A stretch of 64,000 nucleotides of DNA from Clostridiales bacterium (GTDB taxonomy: Bacteria; Bacillota; Clostridia; Saccharofermentanales; Saccharofermentanaceae): contig JAFZBN010000016.1 of the NCBI GenBank assembly GCA_017561715.1, forward strand, positions 1 to 64,000. The letters are read 5' to 3'. The position numbers and the translations under genes are program-made. This document shows positions 45,736 through 52,933 of the stretch, piece by piece; positions within the stretch are counted from its first letter, which is position 1, and every line of letters begins with the position of its first letter. The notes below the pieces were generated by a model. The model saw only the letters and a list, made by a program, of their open reading frames with translations, had not been told where the DNA came from and did no database searches.

Positions 45736-45949
45736 CGTTGGTAATCACGGGTTCTTTTTGCATACAAATATCTAATCTGCCTTTCTCATTGGACGTTTGA
45801 AAGTCACGGAGCAGGAAAACGGATAATAAAACCTCAGGTTTCTCTCGAAAAGCACCGTATTTTCCGTTTTGTTTGATAAATTGCTATAAAATCGAACAGA
45901 ACGGAAAATAGAGGTAAAAAAGTGTTTTTCGATCGTACTCATTGGTAAA
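45736..45949. repeat. Copy B of the about 215-bp intergenic repeat element
   Basis: It begins CGTTGGTAATCACGGG and ends CATTGGTAAA, and aligns throughout with 25799-26013 in the same orientation. A central stem of about 19 bp (left arm from about 45857, right arm ending about 45910) pairs ATTTTCCGTTTTGTTTGAT with a right arm differing by two G-U wobbles. An intact CGAAAAGCACCG motif precedes it. It lies between the prfC terminator and the O-acetyltransferase stop, a 379-bp gap with no gene. Confidence 0.7.
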
Positions 45950-45967
45950 AATCAGTCGCTTTATGTG

Positions 45968-46588
45968 TCACTCTCCTAGACTGTCGGCGATGCGGCGATC
46001 TTTGAAGTAGAACTCTTTGTCATGTTCGTTGACTTCGCGGATGACTTTGCAGGGTGTTCCCATCGCGACGACATTGCTCGGGATGTCCTTTGTGACAACG
46101 GATCCCGCGCCGATGACTACGTTATCGCCGATGGTCACGCCCGGTGTCACGATGACGCCCGCGCCGAGCCAGCAGTTCTTTCCGATATGTACAGGGAAAT
46201 TGTACTGGTATCCCTCTCTGCGAAGATCGGGATCGATCGGATGACCGGCGGTCGCGATCACGCAGTTCGGACCGAACATGGTATAGTCGCCGATGTAGAT
46301 ATGGGTGTCATCCGTCAGCGTGCAGTTGAAATTCAAGTACACGTATTTTCCGAGGTGACAGTGCTTCCCGCCGAAATTGGAGTGGAACGGCAGCTCGACA
46401 TACGAACCTTCCCCGAACTCCGCGAAAAGTTCCTTGCAGAGTTCTTCACGGCGAGCCAGATCAGATGGTTTCGTCGCATTCAGTTCCGCCAGTTTATCCA
46501 GACAGCGCAGCTGCTCGTTCATGACCTCCGGATCGCTCGGGATATATAGATCGCCTGAATGCAGGCATTCAATTGGCGCCTTTGCCAT
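45968..46588 (-). CDS. Sugar O-acetyltransferase (maltose/galactoside type)
   Basis: A 206-residue cytoplasmic enzyme of the LacA/Maa family, transferring acetyl from acetyl-CoA to a sugar hydroxyl. An N-terminal helical Mac domain (about 5-60) precedes a left-handed beta-helix of hexapeptide repeats. Family motifs are NFNCTLTDDTHIYIGD, IATAGHPIDP with the catalytic His (about 115) and NCWLGAGVIVTPGVTIGDNVVIGAGSVVTKDIP. ATG 46588 has AAAGGAGG. It is separated from thrC by a terminator, so it is probably transcribed alone. Confidence 0.9.
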   Translation of the reverse strand: MAKAPIECLHSGDLYIPSDPEVMNEQLRCLDKLAELNATKPSDLARREELCKELFAEFGEGSYVELPFHSNFGGKHCHLGKYVYLNFNCTLTDDTHIYIGDYTMFGPNCVIATAGHPIDPDLRREGYQYNFPVHIGKNCWLGAGVIVTPGVTIGDNVVIGAGSVVTKDIPSNVVAMGTPCKVIREVNEHDKEFYFKDRRIADSLGE

Positions 46589-46634
46589 AGAAAAATCCTC
46601 CTTTGCCTATGAAAAAAATGGAATTTCAGATAAG

Positions 46635-46691
46635 AAAAAACCTCCGGAGCGATTCTCGCAGGGCAAAGCCCAAGGACCAGCGACGGAGGTT
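46635..46691 (-). terminator. thrC terminator, copy 2 of the conserved structured terminator
   Basis: Read on the minus strand: AACCTCCG ... CGGAGGTT followed by TTTTC. The interior GTCGCTGGTCCTTGGGC-TTT-GCCC and ATCGCTCC match the prfC terminator almost base for base. One outer pair changes T-A to C-G and another is lost, so pairing is kept. Confidence 0.75.
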
Positions 46692-46706
46692 TTCTTCTTA
46701 TCGATA

Positions 46707-48212
46707 TTACTTTTTCAGAAGATCAAGAACGGTCTGGCGCATCTGGTCCTTTTCGATCAGAAGGTTATGCAGTACCGGCTTCTTGTTGATGTCCTTCAGG
46801 CCGTACGGGATCGGGAGTCCGCTCTCCTCGGAAAGCTCATTGGAGATGACCTCATCGGATCTTCCGTTGCTGTAGCCTGCGCCGTTCAGCGCGTCCATAA
46901 CGGCAGGAGCGAACTTAAACGGAGAAGCTGTGGAAACGAAGACGGTCTTGGTCTCGTCGCCGGAACGCTGGTAGTAACGGTTGTAGATGTTAAAGCCGAC
47001 GGCTGTATGTGTATCTACAACGTGATCGCAGCGGTCATAGACGTCTCTTATGGTCTTTGTGATTCCTGCCTCATCGGCAAAACCGCCGACAAATGTCATC
47101 TGAAGAGCCTTCAGAGTATCCGGATCTACTGTGTATGTGCCCTTGGTCTTTAAGTCTTCCATCCACTCAGAAGTCTTCTTGGCATCCATGTCCGTTACTT
47201 CGAAGAGAAGTCTTTCGAGGTTACTGGAGATGAGGATGTCCATGGACGGAGAGTTGGTCTTATAGAACTCACGGTTTCTGTCGTAAGTACCGCTTCTGAA
47301 GAAATCGGAAAGGACCTTGTTCTTGTTCGAAGCGCAGATCAGTTTTCTGATCGGAATACCCATCTTCTTGGCAAACCAGGCGGCCAGGATGTTACCGAAG
47401 TTACCTGTCGGAACGACAACGTTCATCTTCTCACCGAAGTTGAACTCTTCGTACTTAAGGAGCTCGACGTAAGAAGCGACATAGTAAGCGATCTGAGGTA
47501 CGAGACGACCCCAGTTGATGGAATTCGCGGAAGAAAGTACACAGCCCTGGTTGTTGAGCTGCTCGGCAACCGCCGGATCACCGAAGATCGCTTTTACACC
47601 GGACTGGGCATCGTCGAAGCAACCGTTAACGGCAACTACGTGAACGTTATTGCCCTCAGTGGTGATCATCTGCTGCTTCTGCGCATCGGAAACACCCTCG
47701 GAAGGATAGAATACGATGACCTCTGTACCCGGAAGATCCTTGAAGCCTTCGAGCGCTGCTTTACCGGTATCACCGGAAGTTGCTGTCAGGATGCAGATCT
47801 TTCTGTTCTCACCTGTCTTCTTGGCAGAAGCTGTCATCAGGTGCGGCAGGAGCTGGAGCGCCATATCCTTAAACGCGGCCGTCGGACCATGCCACAGTTC
47901 GAGGATGTACTCTCTCGGATTGTACTTATTGAGCTGAACGAGCGGAGCCGGCTTCTCACCGAACTTCTCCTCGGCATAAGCCTGCTCGGTGTAGGAAAGA
48001 AGCTCGTCGTAAGTAAAGTCGGTCAGGTACTTGCTGATGACGGTCGCCGCGATCTGCGGATATGTCATCTCGGTCATCTCCATGATCTCTCTTTTACTCA
48101 GCTGCGGGATCTCCTCCGGAACGAAGAGACCGCCATCCGGGGCAATCCCCTGCTTGATGGCTTCCGCCGCGGAAAACTTCTTTTCATAACCTCTTGTACT
48201 TATATAATTCAT
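46707..48212 (-). CDS. thrC: Threonine synthase
   Basis: A 501-residue PLP enzyme converting O-phosphohomoserine to threonine. The N-terminal MNYISTRGYEKKFSAAEAIKQG and APDGGLFVPEEIP are typical of the long (class II, E. coli-like) ThrC. The PLP lysine is in GPTAAFKDMALQLLP (about 110), with TATSGDTGKAALEGF and VPTGNFGNILAAWFAKKMG (about 265) forming the cofactor site. ATG 48212 follows AAGGAG. It ends a same-strand run reaching back to folC and the surface-protein genes; no T-box or threonine leader peptide was seen upstream. Confidence 0.95.
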   Translation of the reverse strand: MNYISTRGYEKKFSAAEAIKQGIAPDGGLFVPEEIPQLSKREIMEMTEMTYPQIAATVISKYLTDFTYDELLSYTEQAYAEEKFGEKPAPLVQLNKYNPREYILELWHGPTAAFKDMALQLLPHLMTASAKKTGENRKICILTATSGDTGKAALEGFKDLPGTEVIVFYPSEGVSDAQKQQMITTEGNNVHVVAVNGCFDDAQSGVKAIFGDPAVAEQLNNQGCVLSSANSINWGRLVPQIAYYVASYVELLKYEEFNFGEKMNVVVPTGNFGNILAAWFAKKMGIPIRKLICASNKNKVLSDFFRSGTYDRNREFYKTNSPSMDILISSNLERLLFEVTDMDAKKTSEWMEDLKTKGTYTVDPDTLKALQMTFVGGFADEAGITKTIRDVYDRCDHVVDTHTAVGFNIYNRYYQRSGDETKTVFVSTASPFKFAPAVMDALNGAGYSNGRSDEVISNELSEESGLPIPYGLKDINKKPVLHNLLIEKDQMRQTVLDLLKK

Positions 48213-48239
48213 GAAACTCTCATCTCCTTAATTGACTTC

Positions 48240-49292
48240 TTAAGCTGCTGCCTGCGCATCCGCTGTGGTCTCCGGTGTTGCCGCGGTCGTTTCTCCGCCC
48301 TCCGGTGTCGTATCTGCTGTCTCAGCCGGTGTCTCCGCCTGTGTCAGAGGCGTCGTTTCCGGTGTTGCCGCGGTCGTATCCGCTTCCGCCGGATCACCCG
48401 CTAAAGTCGTTTCGATAGTCGCCACCGTGGTCACCAGATCTCCGTCTTTTCCAAAAGCACCGTTATATTCACTGATGATCGCGTTCACTTCTTCGTCCCA
48501 GGATGCCTCGGCAAGTTTCTTTTCGAGGAACTCGACCTTCTTGGCGTCGTCACTCTTGGAAGTGGCTTTCTTTACGGCCGGAACGATCACGAACCAGGCA
48601 AGACAGGCAAGTCCGATGACTCCTACGATGACTGCCAGCGCGATCGCCGTGATGCGCATCTTCTCGGCTGGGGTCTTCGGGAACTCGACGCGGATATCGT
48701 CATCGGGGATCTCGCCGTTCGAAGACGTGGACTGCGCGAGCGCGTCGCGGATCTCCTTTTCCGTTGCGATCCTTCTCTTTCTCGGCTTCTTCGGCGCCTT
48801 GATCAGGATCGGGGCCTGTACGTGGATCCTCTCGCGGTTCTCGCTTTCAGCCACCATCGGTGACTCCTGACGCGTGATTGCCGCGGAAAGTGCTTTCAGA
48901 GGGGACTCATCCGGCGTCGCATCGGCAATGGCCTGCGCCTGCTCGGCTTCGACTTTCGCCTGCGCGAGGCAATACTGCGCGAGCTCCGTCATCGCCTGCG
49001 AATGAAGTCCGCACGTCAGCGCGTGCTCGAAACACTTAAGCGCTCTGTGATATTCTTCACACTGCGCGACACAGATACCGAACAGAAGTGAAGGCTCGCC
49101 CCATGTCGGATATTCCGTGATGATCTTTTTGAGGGTGATGATGGCCACATCCGCGCCATCGTTATTCAGATTGAAAAGCGCGCGGTTGTACTGATGTGCC
49201 AGCTGTTCCGATTCTTCCGGCGGAAGGCGGAATACCACCAGGTCTCTTGTACTGATCTCCGGTATGGTCTTTCCTGCAGTTCTCCAATCCAT
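48240..49292 (-). CDS. TPR-like protein with one membrane helix and a Thr/Ala/Glu/Pro-rich tail
   Basis: A 350-residue protein of unknown function. Residues 20-125 contain TPR-like helices (QYNRALFNLNNDGADVAII; EYHRALKCFEHALTCG). A basic linker (KAPKKPRKRR) precedes a single transmembrane helix (about 214-237), and the C-terminus (about 290-350) repeats TTAATPETT twice within a Thr/Ala/Glu/Pro-rich sequence. The predicted topology puts the TPR domain inside and the tail outside. At DNA level the tail contains a direct repeat near 48270 and 48357. It lies between folC and thrC on the same strand with short gaps. Confidence 0.65.
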   Translation of the reverse strand: MDWRTAGKTIPEISTRDLVVFRLPPEESEQLAHQYNRALFNLNNDGADVAIITLKKIITEYPTWGEPSLLFGICVAQCEEYHRALKCFEHALTCGLHSQAMTELAQYCLAQAKVEAEQAQAIADATPDESPLKALSAAITRQESPMVAESENRERIHVQAPILIKAPKKPRKRRIATEKEIRDALAQSTSSNGEIPDDDIRVEFPKTPAEKMRITAIALAVIVGVIGLACLAWFVIVPAVKKATSKSDDAKKVEFLEKKLAEASWDEEVNAIISEYNGAFGKDGDLVTTVATIETTLAGDPAEADTTAATPETTPLTQAETPAETADTTPEGGETTAATPETTADAQAAA

Positions 49293-49315
49293 AAACGCTT
49301 TTCCTGTCTTTTTCC

Positions 49316-50746
49316 TTAGTTTTGCGGAAGGCCCAGGGCCCTCATGCCGTCCTCGATGTAGCCTCTGGCCTCACCGAGAAGATACAGCGATCCGATCATG
49401 TAGACCGGCGCGTGATTCCTGAACGCCCTTTGCACCGCGTTTCGGCAAGCCGTTTCGACGTCATTTACGGCGATCAGTTTTTCTCTAGCATTATACATAC
49501 ACGACTCTAAATTGTAAAACTCTTTACTCCGGCGCAAAGCCTCATCCCATGCAATGCGAAGTTCGTCCGCAGGCATGGCGCGCTTCTGGTCCGGGGTGAC
49601 CAAAGTGATTCGTCCGAGCGGCACGCACCAGTTCTCTACGAGGATATCGAGCATTCTGGAAACGTCCTTATCGGCCATGACACCCATGATGACTTCGCAC
49701 GGATTCTCCTCGGAAAGCACCTCCATCTCCTGAAGGAACGCGGTAAACGAGGTCACGCCCTGCGGATTATGCGCACCGTCCAAAATGATCGGCGGGTCGA
49801 AGCAGATCGCCTCGAGACGCCCTTTCCAGCGCACATGCGAAAGGCCTTCCCTCATGGCTTCGGGCGAGACAAACTGTTCCATCGCGCAAAGCGCCAGGGA
49901 GGCGTTCTCCAGCTGATAGCTGCCGTGCATTCGGATGCGGTAGGATTTATTCTTGAGGATAAAGCTCTGTCCGCGCAGGTTCTGCGTCGTCCTTTCGGCT
50001 TCGTCTCTTCGGATCCAGGTAAGCGGCGCGTGCTTTTCCATGGCGATCGCCTCGAGGACTTTCTTCGCGTCCTCTGCCTCATCGTATTCAACGGCACGCT
50101 GATGCGTATCCATGACAAAGACCGGGCAGTCTTCTTTGATGATGCCGCCTTTTTCGCCCGCGATCTCACCTAAAGTGTTTCCGAGTCGGTCGGTATGGTC
50201 ATAGCCGAGCGCCGTAATGATGCACGCCTTCGGCTTTTCGATGACATTTGTGGAATCGAGTCTTCCGCCGAGTCCCGTCTCCAGAACGACGGCGTCGCAT
50301 TTTTTCTCCGCGAAATAAAGGAAGGCGACCGCCGTGACGAGTTCAAACTCCGTCGGGTGCTCCTGGCCTTCCGAAAGGAGTTCTTTTACCTTGCTTTCGA
50401 CCAGATCGGAAAGTCGCGACAGGGAGTCGCTGTCGATCTCGCCGTATGTGTCGTCCTTTTCCCACGTCAGAAGGCCTTCTCTTCCGTCGAGGATGCGGAT
50501 CCTCTCACTGAATCTTTCGAGAAACGGAGATGTGTAAAGTCCGACCTTCTTACCGTCCCAGGCGAGCATGCCCGCGCAGTACGCGCTGACGGAACCCTTG
50601 CCGTTCGTGCCGGCAATGTGGAAGGCGGAAAGTTCTTTTTCGGGATTACCTAATTTACTGAGAAGCTGCTCCATCCGCTCAAGGCCGAGTTTGATCCCGA
50701 ATTTGTTCGCGGTCTGAAGGAATTCCGGAGCTGAATGATCGATCAT
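49316..50746 (-). CDS. folC: Folylpolyglutamate synthase / dihydrofolate synthase
   Basis: A 476-residue Mur-ligase-fold enzyme adding glutamate to folates. It contains the ATP loop FHIAGTNGKGSVSAYCAG (about 44-61), the family TSPFLERFSERI, VLETGLGGRLDSTNVI (about 155), LGYDHTDRLGNTLGEIAGEKGGII and DGAHNPQGVTSF (about 330). The start is the ATG at 50746, which has AAGGAGC upstream; the frame continues 67 codons earlier, but that extension is an Arg/Ser-rich shadow of gtrA and is rejected. It is co-transcribed with gtrA (10-nt gap). Confidence 0.94.
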   Translation of the reverse strand: MIDHSAPEFLQTANKFGIKLGLERMEQLLSKLGNPEKELSAFHIAGTNGKGSVSAYCAGMLAWDGKKVGLYTSPFLERFSERIRILDGREGLLTWEKDDTYGEIDSDSLSRLSDLVESKVKELLSEGQEHPTEFELVTAVAFLYFAEKKCDAVVLETGLGGRLDSTNVIEKPKACIITALGYDHTDRLGNTLGEIAGEKGGIIKEDCPVFVMDTHQRAVEYDEAEDAKKVLEAIAMEKHAPLTWIRRDEAERTTQNLRGQSFILKNKSYRIRMHGSYQLENASLALCAMEQFVSPEAMREGLSHVRWKGRLEAICFDPPIILDGAHNPQGVTSFTAFLQEMEVLSEENPCEVIMGVMADKDVSRMLDILVENWCVPLGRITLVTPDQKRAMPADELRIAWDEALRRSKEFYNLESCMYNAREKLIAVNDVETACRNAVQRAFRNHAPVYMIGSLYLLGEARGYIEDGMRALGLPQN

Positions 50747-50756
50747 GAAAAGCTCC

Positions 50757-51371
50757 TTACGACTCGGAAGTTGAGGCCTCAGTCTCATCCGGTTCTTCAG
50801 CAGTATCGGTCTGGTCCGGTGCTTTTTCCGAAGAATCGGAAGACTTCTTGTCCTTGTTGAAAATGAAGACCTTACTGAAGATATAGTTGGCGACAACGAC
50901 GAAGACCGAGATAAAGATCTTAACGATGTAGATGTTGTCGACATCAAAACCGAAGATGCTGAACCATAGATCGTCCTTCGGCATATTGCATGCGTTCTCC
51001 ATGATCATGACGGAAACGGAGAATAAACCGAGTTCAAAGGCAAAGAACGTGAACAGACGGGCGATCACGAAGGCGATGAATTCTTTTATGACCTTTCCCT
51101 TGGAATGGAAAACGAAGAGTTTGTTCGTAACAAAAGCAAATACTACGGCTACGACCCATGCGATCGCGTTGATAAACGTAACGAAAAGATCGAAGTTCCA
51201 GCTGCCGATCTTGACCGGCCATTCGACTTTAAAAGATTTTCTCAGGATCCAGAATGCGATCAGGTTGACGATCGTAGTCAGTACGCCGAAAACAAGATAC
51301 CAGAAAAGCTCCTGGAATTTCTTGTTCTGCATCAGTTTTTTCAAACCGGAGGTTTGTTCATTTGTGCTCAT
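50757..51371 (-). CDS. GtrA-family membrane protein
   Basis: A 204-residue protein with four transmembrane helices, starting ELFWYLVFGVLTTIVNLIAFWIL and including the typical NAIAWVVAVVFAFVTNKLFVF (about 75-95). GtrA-like proteins help translocate lipid-linked sugars or modify surface polysaccharides. A 35-residue acidic Ser/Asp/Glu tail follows the last helix. Its ATG overlaps the stop of the surface-protein gene (TGATG), indicating translational coupling. Confidence 0.85.
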   Translation of the reverse strand: MSTNEQTSGLKKLMQNKKFQELFWYLVFGVLTTIVNLIAFWILRKSFKVEWPVKIGSWNFDLFVTFINAIAWVVAVVFAFVTNKLFVFHSKGKVIKEFIAFVIARLFTFFAFELGLFSVSVMIMENACNMPKDDLWFSIFGFDVDNIYIVKIFISVFVVVANYIFSKVFIFNKDKKSSDSSEKAPDQTDTAEEPDETEASTSES

Positions 51372-52858
51372 CAGACTCTCCTTGGCTTAACCTGTCTTCT
51401 GTAAGCGATCCTTCTTCTATAGAAGAGGAGGCCGATGATCAGGGCTTCAGCCACTGCTATACTAGCACAGATGATGAACAAATACAAAAAGAGGTTACGG
51501 TGCGTACTCGGCGCGCGATACGGGTAAAAGTCCTTTTCCGCGGAGTCGATGACATAGAATTTGGCCGTTCCGTCTTCCGACTTCAGATACGCGATCTTCG
51601 TCGAGCCGTCTTTGGAAACATAGCCGTCGATCTCGGTCGCGCCGTAGGTGATCTTCGTCGGGGTAAAGCCTTCGGGCACTAAGACCAAATCCGGCTTTTC
51701 CGCAACGGTCAGGATCAAAGAAGAACGCAGGATCATCTTACCCGGCTCATAAAGCCTCATGGTATCTGTTTCCTGGTTATATACGTAAAGGTCGGCTTCA
51801 CTTCCCTGCGGCGCCGCGTAGATCAGTACACTGAGCACTCCGTCTTTACGGAAGCACGGAACTTCTTTACCGTCCACCATACAGGTCGACTGATAGAAAT
51901 TCGCGGGGATCGTGAGGGTCTCCGGAAGCTGCGCGAAATCATATACAGCTCCGTTATTGTCTGTCAGCTGGATACCCTCTACCAGGAGAGAATCACTTCG
52001 ATAGATATCGATCGAATAGACATTCACCGCCTCGCCGTCTTCGGCGACAACTTTGACAAGGACTGTATTGAGGCCGATCTGAAGATCGGAGCCGCCTTCT
52101 ACGGAAACCGAAGATTTCATGTTATAGGCGACGCCGTTTACCGCGACATCGGTCGTGTTTTTGGATACGGTCACGGAATAGCTGAAGATACCGGGGTCAA
52201 ACGCCGGCTCGAGATCAAAAGATCCGACGGTGAGAGCGGAAAGCGTAGCATCCGAAGAAACCATGGCCTGAACGATAAGAGAAGCACCCGTACCGGAACC
52301 GGCAACGACGTTCTCAAGCGCGTTGTCACGAAGTCCGGAGATCGTGCCGAGCCATGCCTTTACTTCGCCCCTTGCCTGATCGGTAACGCGGAATCTCAGT
52401 CTGGCGACAACGACTTCAGCCTCGCTGGAAAATACGGGAACGCCCTTCTCCGTAGGTTCTGTCGCAGATGCTTTTTCCTTATCGGAAGCGCCCTGAAGAA
52501 TTGCTTCTTCTTCCGCGTCGTTGACCGCCGAGAAACGGACCAGAGATTCTCCTTCCGGTCTTTCGTACTCGAGCGTAAAACCTTCAAGAGCCTCGCCGAT
52601 CTCAATGCTCGCGAAATCGAGGGAGTCTCCGTCATATCCGATCTCGATCGGACCGAAACGGGTGATCGAAGGAAACGCGCTGAAAGAGACGTCCATCGTT
52701 ACGATGTCGCCGGTCTGCGCGGAAGCCTCATTGAATGCCAGATTGACAGTTACACCGCCGGCAGCCTTGTTTTTCCCGACAAAAGAAAAGAGAACCACCC
52801 CGGTTATCATTAACGGCAATAAGACACTTAGACATATCTTATGCAAGTATTTTCTCAT
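51371..52858 (-). CDS. Surface-anchored protein with cohesin-like and cadherin-like beta-sandwich domains
   Basis: A 495-residue exported protein. A signal peptide (about 1-33) is followed by a cohesin-like beta-sandwich (about 35-190: VNLAFNEASAQTGDIVTMDVSF; ARLRFRVTD). A cadherin-like beta-sandwich repeat (about 205-290) contains SSDATLSALTVGSF, FSYSVTVSKNTTDVAV and YSIDIYR. A further beta region ends in a C-terminal transmembrane helix (about 455-480) and a basic tail. The ribosome binding site at the ATG (52858) is weak. It lies directly upstream of gtrA and downstream of the glucosaminidase, which carries a similar cadherin-like repeat, so the two probably act together at the cell surface. 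Confidence 0.75.
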   Translation of the reverse strand: MRKYLHKICLSVLLPLMITGVVLFSFVGKNKAAGGVTVNLAFNEASAQTGDIVTMDVSFSAFPSITRFGPIEIGYDGDSLDFASIEIGEALEGFTLEYERPEGESLVRFSAVNDAEEEAILQGASDKEKASATEPTEKGVPVFSSEAEVVVARLRFRVTDQARGEVKAWLGTISGLRDNALENVVAGSGTGASLIVQAMVSSDATLSALTVGSFDLEPAFDPGIFSYSVTVSKNTTDVAVNGVAYNMKSSVSVEGGSDLQIGLNTVLVKVVAEDGEAVNVYSIDIYRSDSLLVEGIQLTDNNGAVYDFAQLPETLTIPANFYQSTCMVDGKEVPCFRKDGVLSVLIYAAPQGSEADLYVYNQETDTMRLYEPGKMILRSSLILTVAEKPDLVLVPEGFTPTKITYGATEIDGYVSKDGSTKIAYLKSEDGTAKFYVIDSAEKDFYPYRAPSTHRNLFLYLFIICASIAVAEALIIGLLFYRRRIAYRRQVKPRRV

Positions 52859-52933
52859 TTTATATTTATCAATTCCCCAATATTATGTGTTTCTTGTGCC
52901 TGCATTATATAGGATAATGTTCCCCTTTTCAAT

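Noticed and set aside
25799..45949. Elements A and B as ends of a composite transposon or invertible segment
   Set aside because: They are direct repeats 20 kb apart enclosing ordinary genes, with no transposase or recombinase. The internal stem looks inverted between copies only because it is nearly self-complementary.
48213..48239. T-box or threonine leader before thrC
   Set aside because: Only 27 nt separate thrC from the upstream gene; there is no room and no T-box consensus.
50747..50947. 67-residue N-terminal extension of folC
   Set aside because: Arg/Ser-rich shadow of gtrA; the ATG at 50746 has a ribosome binding site and matches the family start.
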